DNA of 64,000 nucleotides, taken from assembly GCA_039105265.1 (NCBI GenBank), contig JAPFFF010000008.1, forward strand, positions 744,001-808,000, given 5' to 3'. Shown here in pieces: positions 11,025 to 19,926 of this stretch. A program made the translations under genes and the position numbers. Numbering within the stretch: the first letter of the stretch is position 1; each line of letters starts with the position of its first letter. The stretch comes from Tritrichomonas musculus (lineage: Eukaryota; Parabasalia; Tritrichomonadida; Tritrichomonadidae). Under the pieces are notes generated by a model, which was not told the DNA's origin, did no database searches, and worked only from the letters and a program-made list of their open reading frames with translations.

Positions 11025-12182
11025 TTAAAGAATTTTTAAATTAAAAAAAATAATTGATTTTGAAATGACTAATTCATTCACATTAATTATCTTTGCTTTG
11101 ATTAAAAGATCAACAAGAGTATAATAACCATATTGGCAAGCGTAATAGAATACAAATCTATTTTTAATTTTATTCGCAAAGTAACAAAAGTTGTAATAAC
11201 GAAATCCATAATTAAGCGCATTTATATTGTATCTATTTTCGAGATTATAAATTTCGTTAGATTTATTCAAATAATTACATTCAATGAAGTAAGCTATATC
11301 ATTATGATGACATTTAATTGCTTCCTCATAACATCTCTCATAAGTTCTATCAATTGGAATTTCAATCTTATTTTCTTTCAAAAATTTAATGATGTCTAAA
11401 TTGCGCCCGTGAATTGCATAGAGCCACAATTGAGGCGATAAATTGTCATCATTACTTTTACTTTTAAATAAATGCATAAAAATTTTGATTGATCCAAAGA
11501 AAGCAGCATATTCAATTAACGTTGGATCATTGTCATTCAAAAATACATTTGTCTCAAAAAACGAATTTTTAACCGGCGTTTTAACGGTTAATTTATTCTC
11601 ATTCATTTGTATGATGAAATCATCAATCAAATCAAGCCGAATTATCTCACAAATACGATCGTCGTTCTCTCCTTTTTTCCTCTTTTCAATGTAATCCTCA
11701 GGAAGCTCTCGCTCTATCTTTCGCAGCATCGGCTTGCTAATGAAATTTTTCGTTTCTGGATAGAAATAATGAAGAAAAAATGATTCTCGACTTTTTTTTG
11801 TTGACATTGTCTCTAAAATCGGATCAGTTATCTCTAAAAGTTCTTGTTCTAGGAAGAATAAAAGCATTCGCTTGTTGTTCTTGTAAATATTAAATATTTC
11901 TGCTTTTGACTGGGTCTGTTTGATTTCATCTTTAAAAAGAAGAAGAATTTTTTCGATTTTATTGAAAAAATCGAGATAACGATAGTGATGGCTGGATATT
12001 TTCGATAATAGTATAAGTAATATTTTCAATTCATGCTTATTTTCTCGGATTTTGTGTTTATCAAATAATTCAACTAGATTTTGGAAGTTTTCTTCATTAT
12101 TATTATTAGAATCCAAATAATCCAAAATTTTGCATTGCATTGATTTGATTTTCTCCAAATATTCTTGTATGGTAGCATCCAT
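11025..12182 (-). CDS. DUF3447 (ankyrin-associated) protein
   Basis: 385 residues. The N-terminus (MDATIQEYLEKIKSMQ, then YLDSNNNNEENFQNLVELFD) is the typical start of trichomonad DUF3447 proteins, and the pattern DPTLIEYAAFFGSIKIFMHL followed by LWLYAIHGRNLDIIKFL is the DUF3447 core. The last part shows a degenerate ankyrin repeat (YYACQYGYYTLVDLLIKAK) and then runs into AT-rich low complexity. The start is well placed, with 46 bp of AT-rich leader before a poly-T stretch. These proteins form one of the largest gene families in Trichomonas and Tritrichomonas; their function is unknown, presumably protein-protein scaffolding. It is likely the 5' half of an ankyrin-LRR fusion with the downstream frame. 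Confidence 0.85.
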   Translation of the reverse strand: MDATIQEYLEKIKSMQCKILDYLDSNNNNEENFQNLVELFDKHKIRENKHELKILLILLSKISSHHYRYLDFFNKIEKILLLFKDEIKQTQSKAEIFNIYKNNKRMLLFFLEQELLEITDPILETMSTKKSRESFFLHYFYPETKNFISKPMLRKIERELPEDYIEKRKKGENDDRICEIIRLDLIDDFIIQMNENKLTVKTPVKNSFFETNVFLNDNDPTLIEYAAFFGSIKIFMHLFKSKSNDDNLSPQLWLYAIHGRNLDIIKFLKENKIEIPIDRTYERCYEEAIKCHHNDIAYFIECNYLNKSNEIYNLENRYNINALNYGFRYYNFCYFANKIKNRFVFYYACQYGYYTLVDLLIKAKIINVNELVISKSIIFFNLKIL

Positions 12183-12541
12183 TATTTATAAAAATATTCT
12201 ATTTTTATAGAAGGTCAATTTTTTTCACCATATATATTAAAAGAAAAAAGTTCATTGTCAACAAAATAATCGCTTTTCCAAGAAACTTTAATAAGTATTT
12301 TACTACATTTACCAAAAGTCATTTTAAAATAATCAAGATTTCTTAAATCTATTTTTTTTTTTTTTTTCCTTATTTGATATTAATAATATAGAGAATTTTT
12401 TTTTTTTCTGTTTTAAAAGGCTTTATTCATTTTCTAAAAAAAACCAAATAATAAAAATAAAAAGCATGAAATAACAAATCACATTTAAATTTTATTCAGA
12501 TATCTATTCTAATTCAAATCAACTAAAAAATATTTTTTTTT
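12183..12541. other. Intergenic, AT-rich
   Basis: Between the DUF3447 gene's start and the Sel1 gene's stop. It contains poly-T tracts (about 12,351-12,367 and 12,400-12,408) and no frame, RNA gene or repeat that I can support. Confidence 0.6.
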
Positions 12542-14137
12542 TTAAACTAAAAGACAACATTTAGATTTACCTTCAATTGAAACCTTCTGAGAAGAATCCT
12601 CATCATAGTCATTTTTACCATCTTTTTTAGAAACACTACGAATTTGAGAAGATTTGTGAGGAACATCACGAACAGAATCGGTTATTTGAGAGTTATCAGA
12701 CTGACCGCTATCGTCATCAACTGAATTCATAGATTGTGAAGTCAAGCTTCCATTAGAATTGAGAGACTGTGAAGCGTAAGGGATATATTTGACACTGTCA
12801 CTTTTTGAGGACTTATTTGGATTGAAATCGATTAAAACGTCATTTTTCAAATTGGCACTTTTTTGGAGAGATATCATTTCTCTATTAATTGTAGCAGAAC
12901 CGAATTTCAGTCCATCTTTTCTTTTATTTTTCTGATGTGCCTTGAGTTTTGAATGCTTCTCAATTAATTCAATTGCTTCTTGGTCGCCTTCATCAACGGC
13001 CATCTTCAGATAAAGCAGGCCTTCCTTCTCGTTGGTTGGGACTCCGTCGCCATTCAGCAGCATCAGTGCGTAGAGCTTCATTGCTTGAATGAAGCCTTTG
13101 TCTGCTGATTTTTTGAAGTAAGAAGCGGCGCCTTTTTTCCTAACGGTCGTTCCACTGCCGTGATAAAGCATTCTTCCGTAACTGAACATCGCCTTCTCGT
13201 TTCCAAGCTCGGCCGACATTTTGTAATATTTTAAAGCTTCTTTAATGTCGGGTTGGATTCCGTCTCCGTTCTCAAGGGCAATTGCATAATAATACATGGC
13301 ATGCTCATGTCCCTTATCAGCCGCCATTTTGTAGTATTTGAGAGCTTTGCCTTTGTCGATTCGTATGCCTTCGCCAGTGTCCAGCATGACGGCATAACTG
13401 AACATGGCTTGATCAATCCCTTTGTCAGCTGCCATTTTGAAGTATTTGGAAGCTTGCTTGTTGTTGATTGGAATTCCATCGCCAGTGTTCAACATTATGG
13501 CGTAAAAAAACATGGCTTCTGGCACACCTTGATCTGCCGATATTTTGTAATACTTGCTAGCTTGAACTTTATCTGTAATTCCACATTTGCCTGTATCAAT
13601 TAAATAGGCGTATTTAAACATGGCTTCTGGTTTTCCTCCTTGAGCCGATTTTTTGTAATATTGATAAGATTCTTTTTTGGATGTTTCGTCTTCATTGGTT
13701 TCTTTAATAACTGCATATTCGTACATGGCATCAACATTCCCTTTATCAGCAGCTTTTTTGAAATATTTGAGGGATTCATCGGTATTAATTGGTACACCAT
13801 CACCTTTTTCAAGCATATAGGCATAAGTAAACATTGCATCTACATTTCCGTTATCAGCACTCTTTTTGAAGTATTTTAACGCTTCTTTTTTGTTGATTGG
13901 AATTCCATCCCCTGACATAAGCATACTCGAGTATAATTCCATGGCATCTGTATTGCCTCTATCGGCTGCTGCTTTAAAATATTTGCTGGCTTCTTTTTTA
14001 TTAACTGGAATTCCATCACCTTTGAAAAGTTTAATACCATAAGAAAGAATATCATTGACATCTCCATTTAAATCTGGAATTGGGATCCTATTATCGAAAT
14101 ATAGTTTTGGATTCGTACGTACATTTTTTTTGGACAT
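12542..14137 (-). CDS. Sel1-like repeat protein with CaaX-like C-terminus
   Basis: 531 residues. Residues about 30-385 are made of roughly ten Sel1 repeats of 36 residues with the signature A(M/L)xxYAxMLxxGDGIPxxxKEAxKYFKxAADKG. Such alpha-helical solenoids serve as adaptors; trichomonads have many. The rest (about 400-520) is a Ser/Asn/Asp-rich probably disordered tail. The protein ends KCCLLV, so CLLV fits a CaaX prenylation box next to a second Cys and basic residues. I infer possible lipid anchoring to a cytosolic membrane face. There is no signal peptide. The start at 14,137 is the first Met of the frame, 38 residues before the first clear repeat. Confidence 0.9.
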   Translation of the reverse strand: MSKKNVRTNPKLYFDNRIPIPDLNGDVNDILSYGIKLFKGDGIPVNKKEASKYFKAAADRGNTDAMELYSSMLMSGDGIPINKKEALKYFKKSADNGNVDAMFTYAYMLEKGDGVPINTDESLKYFKKAADKGNVDAMYEYAVIKETNEDETSKKESYQYYKKSAQGGKPEAMFKYAYLIDTGKCGITDKVQASKYYKISADQGVPEAMFFYAIMLNTGDGIPINNKQASKYFKMAADKGIDQAMFSYAVMLDTGEGIRIDKGKALKYYKMAADKGHEHAMYYYAIALENGDGIQPDIKEALKYYKMSAELGNEKAMFSYGRMLYHGSGTTVRKKGAASYFKKSADKGFIQAMKLYALMLLNGDGVPTNEKEGLLYLKMAVDEGDQEAIELIEKHSKLKAHQKNKRKDGLKFGSATINREMISLQKSANLKNDVLIDFNPNKSSKSDSVKYIPYASQSLNSNGSLTSQSMNSVDDDSGQSDNSQITDSVRDVPHKSSQIRSVSKKDGKNDYDEDSSQKVSIEGKSKCCLLV

Positions 14138-15483
14138 AAAAAAGCCCAGATTATAAATAAAGATTAATCTACAGAATTTGTAATTTTATTTCTTTCAAAA
14201 AGTAATAAAAAAATTAAATCAAAAAAACGATTTCTATTTAATTAAAAATTTTAAAAATTAATATAAATATCTTTGCAAATTTTAATTAATTAATCAAAAT
14301 ATTCATAAGTGCTACTTATAAAAATATAAATATTTAAAAAATAAAAAAATCTTAAACTTTGAATGAAATATTTTAGATGTTGAATTTTCAAAAAAAATAT
14401 ACCAAAGAAAACAATTGATTGTTTTCTTATTTTTTATAGCATAACTAAATAAAAATTTTAATCATATATGAAAATTCATCTAATTTTATTATGACTTAGC
14501 ATTTGAAATTAGATATAATAAAACAAATTTAAAAAATAATTGAAGTCAAAACTCTTCAGATATAACTTGTAAAATTCAATATGAAATTATGGTTTTAATG
14601 AAGTGATTATGATAGTATGTACTAATAATTAAAAACTTGCAATTTGTATCCTTGACTTGTCTGATAATTCAAATTATTTCTCCCAAAAGTTTACCTTTTT
14701 TGAAATGAAAAATTATAATTATATTTGTAATTATTGAAATATTTCATTTTCCATTAAAAGCAAAGAAAATTCATTCAAAATCGAATTTATTTGCTGAAAT
14801 CAACTCATATTTGATGATTTGCCTCTTTAGGATTGATTGTTTTGTAAAAAAAATGATCTTTATGTTATTTTATAGTAAAAATACTGAAATACGATTATAC
14901 AATTGAAATAGAGTCTTTATTCTGGAGAACTGTCTATATGTTAATTATTTTTGGAGAAAATTCTCTTTTTTCACTCTTACTTTATACAAAAAGTTGATTT
15001 GACAATTTCTCACAATTTATTGAATAAAAAAAATAATCATTGAAATTCATATATCATTGTTTTTTTTATAAAATTATATTCTCTTATTATTGTTGTAAAT
15101 AGCATAAAATGTTTTAATTCAAATAAACTTTGATGAAGTTTTTCTTTGAAAAAATTGTATCGGTTAATAAATTTTACAATGTGAATGTTTATTTGAAATA
15201 GTTTTATCTCAGGAAAAATCATAAAAAAATATATTATTTTTTAAGATAATAACCAAATAATAATATTTTCTCAAATATTAAAATAAAAAAATTAAAAATA
15301 TTTTTGTAGGCATAAATAAACTCCCATTAAAAATCGGTATTAAAATTTTTTTATCTCACTTTTTCAATAGAATTTTCAGAAGATTACAAAATCAATCAAT
15401 ATTTTATATGATCAACAAAGCAAATTGAGTTTTTATCGGATTTTCTGAAATATTTGATAAATAGATAAAAAATAAAGCTGATT
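14138..15483. other. Gene-free AT-rich stretch
   Basis: About 1.35 kb separates the Sel1-repeat gene (divergent) from the tubby-like gene. Only short chance frames are present. One small perfect hairpin stands out at 14,405-14,428 (arms AAGAAAACAA and TTGTTTTCTT, 4-nt loop TTGA) followed by T-rich sequence; it could be a transcript-end signal but has no matching gene beside it. Confidence 0.6.
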
Positions 15484-15489
15484 TCACTT
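15484..15489 (+). promoter_or_regulatory. Trichomonad initiator-like element
   Basis: TCACTT, with its A 11 nt before the ATG at 15,497, fits the parabasalid initiator consensus TCA-Y-T-W normally found 6-20 nt upstream of the start codon. It supports that start codon and a very short 5' leader. Confidence 0.5.
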
Positions 15490-15496
15490 TTTTTGG

Positions 15497-16138
15497 ATGC
15501 AAAATCCCATGCTTCAAGGCAGCCAAAACAATCTTGTAAATGAATCAGAACAAGAATCATTGAAACAAGCCCAAATCGCAGCAAATTCTGTTCCCCAAAA
15601 AGTTCACAACACTGTTTACTACCAAATCACCAGCGACAAATCATTCATGAAGGGAGTTAAATATTATCTTTCAAAAGATAATCAAATTCTTTACATGGCA
15701 AAGGCAAAAGATGATGAAATATTAATTTTTAAAGGATCTGATTTCAACAGTAATGAAAACCAATTAGAATACGTTGCAAAAGTTAATCGTACCAAAAATG
15801 GTTACAATATTGTCAACACAGGCGACCAAGAATTTAAAGTCAATTTCATCCAAATTGGTAACTACAATTCTTTGAATGTTTCGTTCAAGCATAACGGGGA
15901 ACAATTGTTCTGGATACCAAGACAACCAAAAAGCAAAATAGGATTAAATGGTGGATACGGACGCGCTCCAATTCAATCGAAGAAAAACACAATGTTGCAG
16001 AACCTTAAACAGCGTCCATCTTTTATTTGCAGAGAGATGCCAAAGAAAGTTTTTGAAGCAGAATGCAATAAAAACATTGATCCAGTGATTCCATTCGCAA
16101 TTGCTCTATCTCAAATAATTGGTCCACTATCTAAGTAA
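15497..16138 (+). CDS. Tubby C-terminal-domain-like protein
   Basis: 213 residues. Strand-rich sequence from residue about 45 (YQITSDKSFMKGVKYYLS) to the end has the spacing of a small tubby-like beta barrel. The closing segment, with IDPVIPFAIALSQIIGPL, resembles the buried C-terminal helix of tubby domains (pattern xxPLSAFQAFAIALSSFxxK). Tubby domains bind phosphoinositides and proteins at membranes; short tubby-like proteins are an expanded trichomonad family. The first 40 residues are Gln/Asn-rich and probably disordered. An initiator-like TCACTT 11 nt upstream supports the start. The alternative is an unrelated LURP-type barrel. Confidence 0.7.
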   Translation: MQNPMLQGSQNNLVNESEQESLKQAQIAANSVPQKVHNTVYYQITSDKSFMKGVKYYLSKDNQILYMAKAKDDEILIFKGSDFNSNENQLEYVAKVNRTKNGYNIVNTGDQEFKVNFIQIGNYNSLNVSFKHNGEQLFWIPRQPKSKIGLNGGYGRAPIQSKKNTMLQNLKQRPSFICREMPKKVFEAECNKNIDPVIPFAIALSQIIGPLSK

Positions 16139-16391
16139 TTCATATATTACTTTTCGATTTTGTAAAAAAAAAATTCCAATCAATATTCACATATTTATTT
16201 ATTTTATGTTAAAAGTTTTATTTTTATTTGAATTACTCAATGAAATTATTATTATACTTATTTGATATTTTTTATTTGAAATACTATGAAATAACTAATT
16301 TGTAATGTTTTCTTCATTTTTTTTCTTTTGCTCTTTGAAACTTAGGTTTATTTTCATGGAATGTCATTAATCTAAGGAGTTATTCTCTCGT
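16139..16391. other. Intergenic between tubby-like gene and tRNA
   Basis: AT-rich 253 bp with no supported gene. It ends at the T-tract terminator of the convergent tRNA gene. Confidence 0.6.
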
Positions 16392-16399
16392 AAAAAAAA
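16392..16399 (-). terminator. RNA polymerase III terminator of tRNA-Pro
   Basis: Eight T on the minus strand starting 4 nt beyond the 3' end of the tRNA; four or more T are sufficient for Pol III termination. Confidence 0.8.
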
Positions 16400-16403
16400 T
16401 AAT

Positions 16404-16475
16404 GGGGCGATTCGGGAATTGAACCCGAGACCTCTCGCACCCAAAGCGAGAATCATACCACTAGACCAATCACCC
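16404..16475 (-). tRNA. tRNA-Pro (anticodon UGG)
   Basis: 72 nt folding as a standard cloverleaf on the minus strand. The acceptor stem GGGTGAT pairs with ATCGCCC (one G-U). The anticodon stem CTCGC/GCGAG closes the loop TTTGGGT, giving anticodon TGG. The T arm holds GGTTCAATTCC. The internal B box (GGTTCAATTCC) and an A box-like GGTCTAGTGGTA are present. There is no intron and no encoded CCA, as expected for a eukaryotic gene. It lies about 430 bp from the left end of the nested elements. Confidence 0.96.
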
Positions 16476-16907
16476 TTCATTTCATTGAAAAAACTAAATT
16501 AATAAAATTAAAAAAAATATTATTTTTAACTAAAAATTTGTCAAGATACTTTTATCGAGTTATAAAATGTTACTATTAAAATTATCACTTCATTATAAAA
16601 AATGATTTCAAGTCAGCAACATTCAAGAATATTATTTAGAAACGGTATTTGATGTAATTGATTTGTATAATAATAAGAATGAAATTAAACTATTTCTTCA
16701 TTTAATTGTCCAAATTTCAAACAAGCTTCACTAATATATTCGTCAAAATGAGATAAATTAGAAGGAGAAGTAAATATAGAAAAGAGTAAACAGCATTGCA
16801 TATTTTTAATGTACTGGAACTAAACAAATGTCTGTATGTGCCAAAGTGCCCTAAAGAATTAGCACGAATTTTAAAATGTGAGCTCACATTAGAAACAATG
16901 TTTGATT
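16476..16907. other. Flank between tRNA and the nested elements
   Basis: AT-rich. On the minus strand a short stretch ending in a stop near 16,681 has protein-like composition but no extended frame. A perfect 16-bp palindrome AATGTGAGCTCACATT lies at 16,875-16,890. The 5-bp target copy TGATT (16,903-16,907) abuts the outer element and is repeated at 45,571-45,575. Confidence 0.6.
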
Positions 16908-17337
16908 AGTAGTATAGAATTGTGAGTCCTTGGACGCCATGCAAACATGGCATCCCAGTCCTCACAATTTCAAGGCAATTAGCCACATTTTATTGAGAGA
17001 TAATTCATTGTTTCTCAGCTATGAACATTCATTCATTTGACTTACATAAATATCAAATTATATTTTACATAATTTTATACTTTTTTCTTTACATTAAATG
17101 GAACAACAATCAAAAGTAATTGATTCAACTATTAGTCTTAGCAACATATCTGATTTAGAATTATTGAAACAATTAATCATAAGCGGGTATAGACGACTAT
17201 TATCTACACGAAACAAATCTACCAAATGATAGAATTGTTGGGTTTTAATCCAACTTTCTATATTTTTGGTATCCGTCTTACTACCTTGTCTAGCACATAA
17301 ATATTCTTATCTAAAAATAATTTACAATAATGTCTTA
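16908..17337 (+). repeat. Left terminal inverted repeat of the outer element
   Basis: About 430 bp, matching the reverse complement of 45,141-45,570; the outermost 418 bp look identical by eye and the inner dozen bases differ slightly. It holds a 43-residue frame and, after it, a hairpin (GTTGGGTT/AATCCAAC, about 17,238-17,255) followed by T-rich DNA that could end its transcript. Confidence 0.95.
17098..17229 (+). CDS. 43-residue protein encoded in the left inverted repeat
   Basis: A short frame starting MEQQSKVIDSTISLSNISDL and ending in a basic tail (YRRLLSTRNKSTK). It is preceded by TAA, giving the TAAATG start context shared by many genes of these elements, and followed by a small hairpin. 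Because it lies in the inverted repeat it is present twice (see 45,249-45,380). It may be one helix, with hydrophobic residues at i,i+3/4 spacing, and is possibly DNA- or protein-binding. Function unknown. Confidence 0.45.
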   Translation: MEQQSKVIDSTISLSNISDLELLKQLIISGYRRLLSTRNKSTK

Positions 17338-17858
17338 ACTACATCTTGTATTATATATCCATAAGACACGAAATCGTTAGAAGTAAAAGCTTTATTTATC
17401 TCTTCTAAACTATTCTCTGGAATTCTATCTATATAATTCCTAACGATTTCTATAAACAAATTTATGTAAGAGAACAATAGATTTTTAATATCCTCTACAT
17501 TATATAATTGTGCAGTATTATTAAATTGTATTTGCACTTTGTTCTCTCTTTCCTTTTGTTCCTTCTTTCTTTTAGCCATATATTCTCGCATATACGCATT
17601 ATACTTCTTTCTCTTCTCTTCTTTCTTCTCCATTAATGCTCTATATTTCTCTTCTATAGATTCTTCTTCTTCTGTATTTTCTACTGGAATATTATTACTT
17701 GTTTGCTGCTGCTCTGTTATTATAGATTTGCTATTCTCTAAAAGCTCTGCCTCTTGGGCTAGTTTCTGGCCTGTTATTGTGCCTGTTTTACCGCCCGAAA
17801 CGGAAGTCCCATTATCTCTAGTTGTTAAAGGTTTTAAAAAGAATTTCCTAATAGACAT
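17322..17858 (-). CDS. 178-residue basic coiled-coil protein of the outer element
   Basis: Unrecognised. The N-terminal 50 residues are Gly/Thr/Ser-rich. The centre (residues about 65-110) is a highly charged helix with KKYNAYMREYMAKRKKEQ, a pattern common in nucleic-acid-binding and nuclear-targeting segments of virus-like proteins. The C-terminal 70 residues look alpha-helical (VEDIKNLLFSYINLFIEIV). The start has TAAATG context. The stop lies at the inner edge of the left inverted repeat. It shares orientation with the next gene (39-bp gap), so the two may be co-transcribed leftwards. A DNA-binding or structural protein is an inference. Confidence 0.75.
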   Translation of the reverse strand: MSIRKFFLKPLTTRDNGTSVSGGKTGTITGQKLAQEAELLENSKSIITEQQQTSNNIPVENTEEEESIEEKYRALMEKKEEKRKKYNAYMREYMAKRKKEQKERENKVQIQFNNTAQLYNVEDIKNLLFSYINLFIEIVRNYIDRIPENSLEEINKAFTSNDFVSYGYIIQDVVKTLL

Positions 17859-17896
17859 TTAAGGATATTTAAAAATAAGTTTAAATAAATATTATT

Positions 17897-18232
17897 TTAA
17901 AGTTCGTTTAAATGTTTTGCAACTTCGATTGCTCTATGTTCTACAAAAGCTAATAAACTATAAAGAGAAAATGGAACTTCGTCATCTATAATATCTATTT
18001 TTCTTCTTTCTTCTAATTCTTTTAATAGATTATCCAATTCTTTCTTACATTCTCCTGTTAATTTACTACTGCATTGTAATGCTTTAATTTCTTTCTCTAC
18101 AACATTAAAATTAACATTAATCCAAATTTCTTCCTTTGGTATATATCCTAATCTAATTAATTTCTTCGTTTCGTTTGCAAAAGAGCCTATTTCCTGTTCT
18201 CTAATGGTACTTAAGAGATTAACATAATCCAT
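17897..18232 (-). CDS. 111-residue helical protein of the outer element
   Basis: Unrecognised small protein, predominantly helical and acidic/basic mixed (KKLIRLGYIPKEEIWINVNF, then KKELDNLLKELEERRK). The start at 18,232 is preceded by TTAAAATG. It is the gene nearest the point where the Polinton inserted (18,312-18,316), which lies in its upstream region and left it undamaged. Co-oriented with the 178-residue gene. No catalytic motif is visible. Confidence 0.7.
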   Translation of the reverse strand: MDYVNLLSTIREQEIGSFANETKKLIRLGYIPKEEIWINVNFNVVEKEIKALQCSSKLTGECKKELDNLLKELEERRKIDIIDDEVPFSLYSLLAFVEHRAIEVAKHLNEL

Positions 18233-18316
18233 TTTAATTGTAAAATAATTTTAAAATAATCTTTAATTAATCTCTTATTAATATTTTAAAACTTTTTAAA
18301 AATGTTTAAAACTAGT

Positions 18317-18579
18317 AGTAGTTATACATAGTGAAGGGGGGATAGATAACTAGTATAAGCAAATGGGGCTCTCTGGCTTTGAAAGCTTCCTGAAGAGACG
18401 ATAATTTGAGGTACTTTGGAGATGTTTTATATTATAGCTCCCTCGCTTTGAAAAGCTCCCTCGCTATAATAAACCATATCTCCAAACAGCCCCAAGCAAC
18501 CCCCACCCAGCCACCCTACACGGAGAGCCCCATTTGCTTATACTAGTTATCTATCCCCCCTTCACTATGTATAACTACT
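18317..18579. repeat. Foldback unit at the left Polinton end
   Basis: 57-bp arms at 18,317-18,373 and 18,523-18,579 are perfect inverted copies, so the 263-bp unit begins AGTAGTTATA and ends with the mirror image. The 149-bp loop contains a second inverted motif (GCTCCCTCGCTTTGAAAAGCTCCCTCGC area). A matching unit occurs at 41,840-42,103. It could form a large hairpin at the element tip. Confidence 0.9.
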
Positions 18580-18589
18580 TAATACCAAC

Positions 18590-18890
18590 CTATCTAGCAT
18601 ACTCCTACAGCAATCATCTCATGCAATCATCTCAAGCAATCATCTCAAGCAACCCATCACACACATCCACTCAAGCAACCCATCTCATACATCCACTCAT
18701 GCAATCATCTCATACATCCATTCATGCAACCCATCTCACACAAATCCACTCATGCAATCATCTCACACAAATCATCTCAAGTAATCATCTCCCATATCTT
18801 GTATCGCAACTCATCTCAAGCAACCCATCTCACACACATCCACTCATGCAATCATCTCCCAAATCTCATCACATACATCTACTCATGCAA
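18590..18890 (+). repeat. Short tandem repeats in the left Polinton end
   Basis: Imperfect units built on CATCTCATGCAAT, CATCTCAAGCAAC and CACACATCCACTCATGCAAT. A translated frame over this stretch (His/Ser/Gln-rich) is considered spurious. A mirrored array lies at about 41,530-41,820. Confidence 0.85.
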
Positions 18891-18945
18891 CCACTTCATG
18901 TACACCCGATACCTACTCAAAAATAAATCTTTAATTGAATCATAA

Positions 18946-19905
18946 ATGTATAGTAGGTTTAAATCACTACATCCAACCATTGATAATATCACAGATGAGC
19001 AAGTACCAATTCCTATCGAATCGGCATTCTTTCTAGAAGATGGTCAACAAGATAAAGACAAATTCAATAGATACTATTTTAATTTCCCTCCTGAATGGTG
19101 TACAGCTAATAGAGGGGAATCTATTATTGGTGTTAGGAATATGTGGCTGATATCTAAAAGGAGGAAGCTTGAATTTACTATAACAATTGCCAAATATAAA
19201 AAGCAATCATTTAATGAAGTTGAGGGAGCTAACACAAATACAAAAATTATTAACATGCTATCCATGCAAGGATATAAAGACAATCTTGAAATAAGGGATT
19301 TTGTTGTTGTTGATTGGATATCTACTGAAGGGGATTTTAGAGGATTTTTTGATGCTATTGATAAATCTATTAAATGGAATATATCTAATGTATGGAAGAA
19401 CACTAAAATTAATTTTGTTCAAAATGATTACGTCGTAGATAGAGACATACAATCAGATGGTTATTTTGATAAAAATGGCTTCCATGAGAAAATATTTTCA
19501 CCTAGGAATGAAAATGAAGATGATGAGTTTGGTATAGCTCTAAAATTAAAGAAAACCAATCAGGATTTTGATGAAGTATTTAATATTGGAGATGGTCCAC
19601 ACCAGAATAAAAAGCATGTGTATCTAAATCAGTTTGATGATGTTCTTACTTTTGATAATGTTTGGGATAGGCATTCATGCAAAGTATATTCATCCATAGC
19701 TGAACAATCATTACATAATTATATTGGTAACTCTAATGTTGATTTTGTTCCAATAAAGTATTATAAATTAAATTCTTCAGACCAAAGATTTTGGATTGAG
19801 TTTTATTCATGTAGGGAATATAATACCCCTATCAAAATTCCGGATAACGAATCATTTTGTATAGAGATGCAATTCCTACCATTTGATAAGATGTTATATA
19901 CATAA
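18946..19905 (+). CDS. Polinton protein, possible minor capsid (penton) protein
   Basis: 319 residues, first gene inside the left inverted repeat, with TAAATG start context. The sequence is strand-rich with alternating hydrophobics (RRKLEFTITIAKYKK, then DQRFWIEFYS and ESFCIEMQFLPF), no membrane segment and no catalytic motif. Polintons generally encode a single-jelly-roll minor capsid protein of about this size, so that is my best guess; a different virion protein is equally compatible. 21 bp separates it from the integrase gene, so the two are probably expressed alike. Confidence 0.45.
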   Translation: MYSRFKSLHPTIDNITDEQVPIPIESAFFLEDGQQDKDKFNRYYFNFPPEWCTANRGESIIGVRNMWLISKRRKLEFTITIAKYKKQSFNEVEGANTNTKIINMLSMQGYKDNLEIRDFVVVDWISTEGDFRGFFDAIDKSIKWNISNVWKNTKINFVQNDYVVDRDIQSDGYFDKNGFHEKIFSPRNENEDDEFGIALKLKKTNQDFDEVFNIGDGPHQNKKHVYLNQFDDVLTFDNVWDRHSCKVYSSIAEQSLHNYIGNSNVDFVPIKYYKLNSSDQRFWIEFYSCREYNTPIKIPDNESFCIEMQFLPFDKMLYT

Positions 19906-19926
19906 GCTAGTTTAATCTAAAATCAA

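Larger units (their letters stand above)
18317..18941 (+). repeat. Left inverted repeat of the nested Polinton
   Basis: Matches 41,493-42,103 in reverse complement; the lengths differ slightly because of tandem-repeat copy number. Its outer part (18,317-18,579) is a foldback with 57-bp arms, and its inner part (about 18,590-18,890) is tandem repeat. It ends immediately before the first gene at 18,946. Confidence 0.95.

Noticed and set aside
14405-14428. Hairpin plus T-rich tract as a bacterial-type terminator
   Set aside because: No gene ends there, and the context is eukaryotic.
16681-16800. Minus-strand coding remnant left of the outer element
   Set aside because: About 37 codons with protein-like composition end in a stop near 16,681, but no longer frame or family could be recognised.
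18590-18890. CRISPR-like array
   Set aside because: Units are short, contiguous and degenerate with no unique spacers, and the genome is eukaryotic.
18534-18945. His/Ser/Gln-rich frames in the Polinton ends (also 41,459-42,014)
   Set aside because: Produced by the short tandem repeats; mirrored at the other end and different in length, as expected for noncoding repeats.
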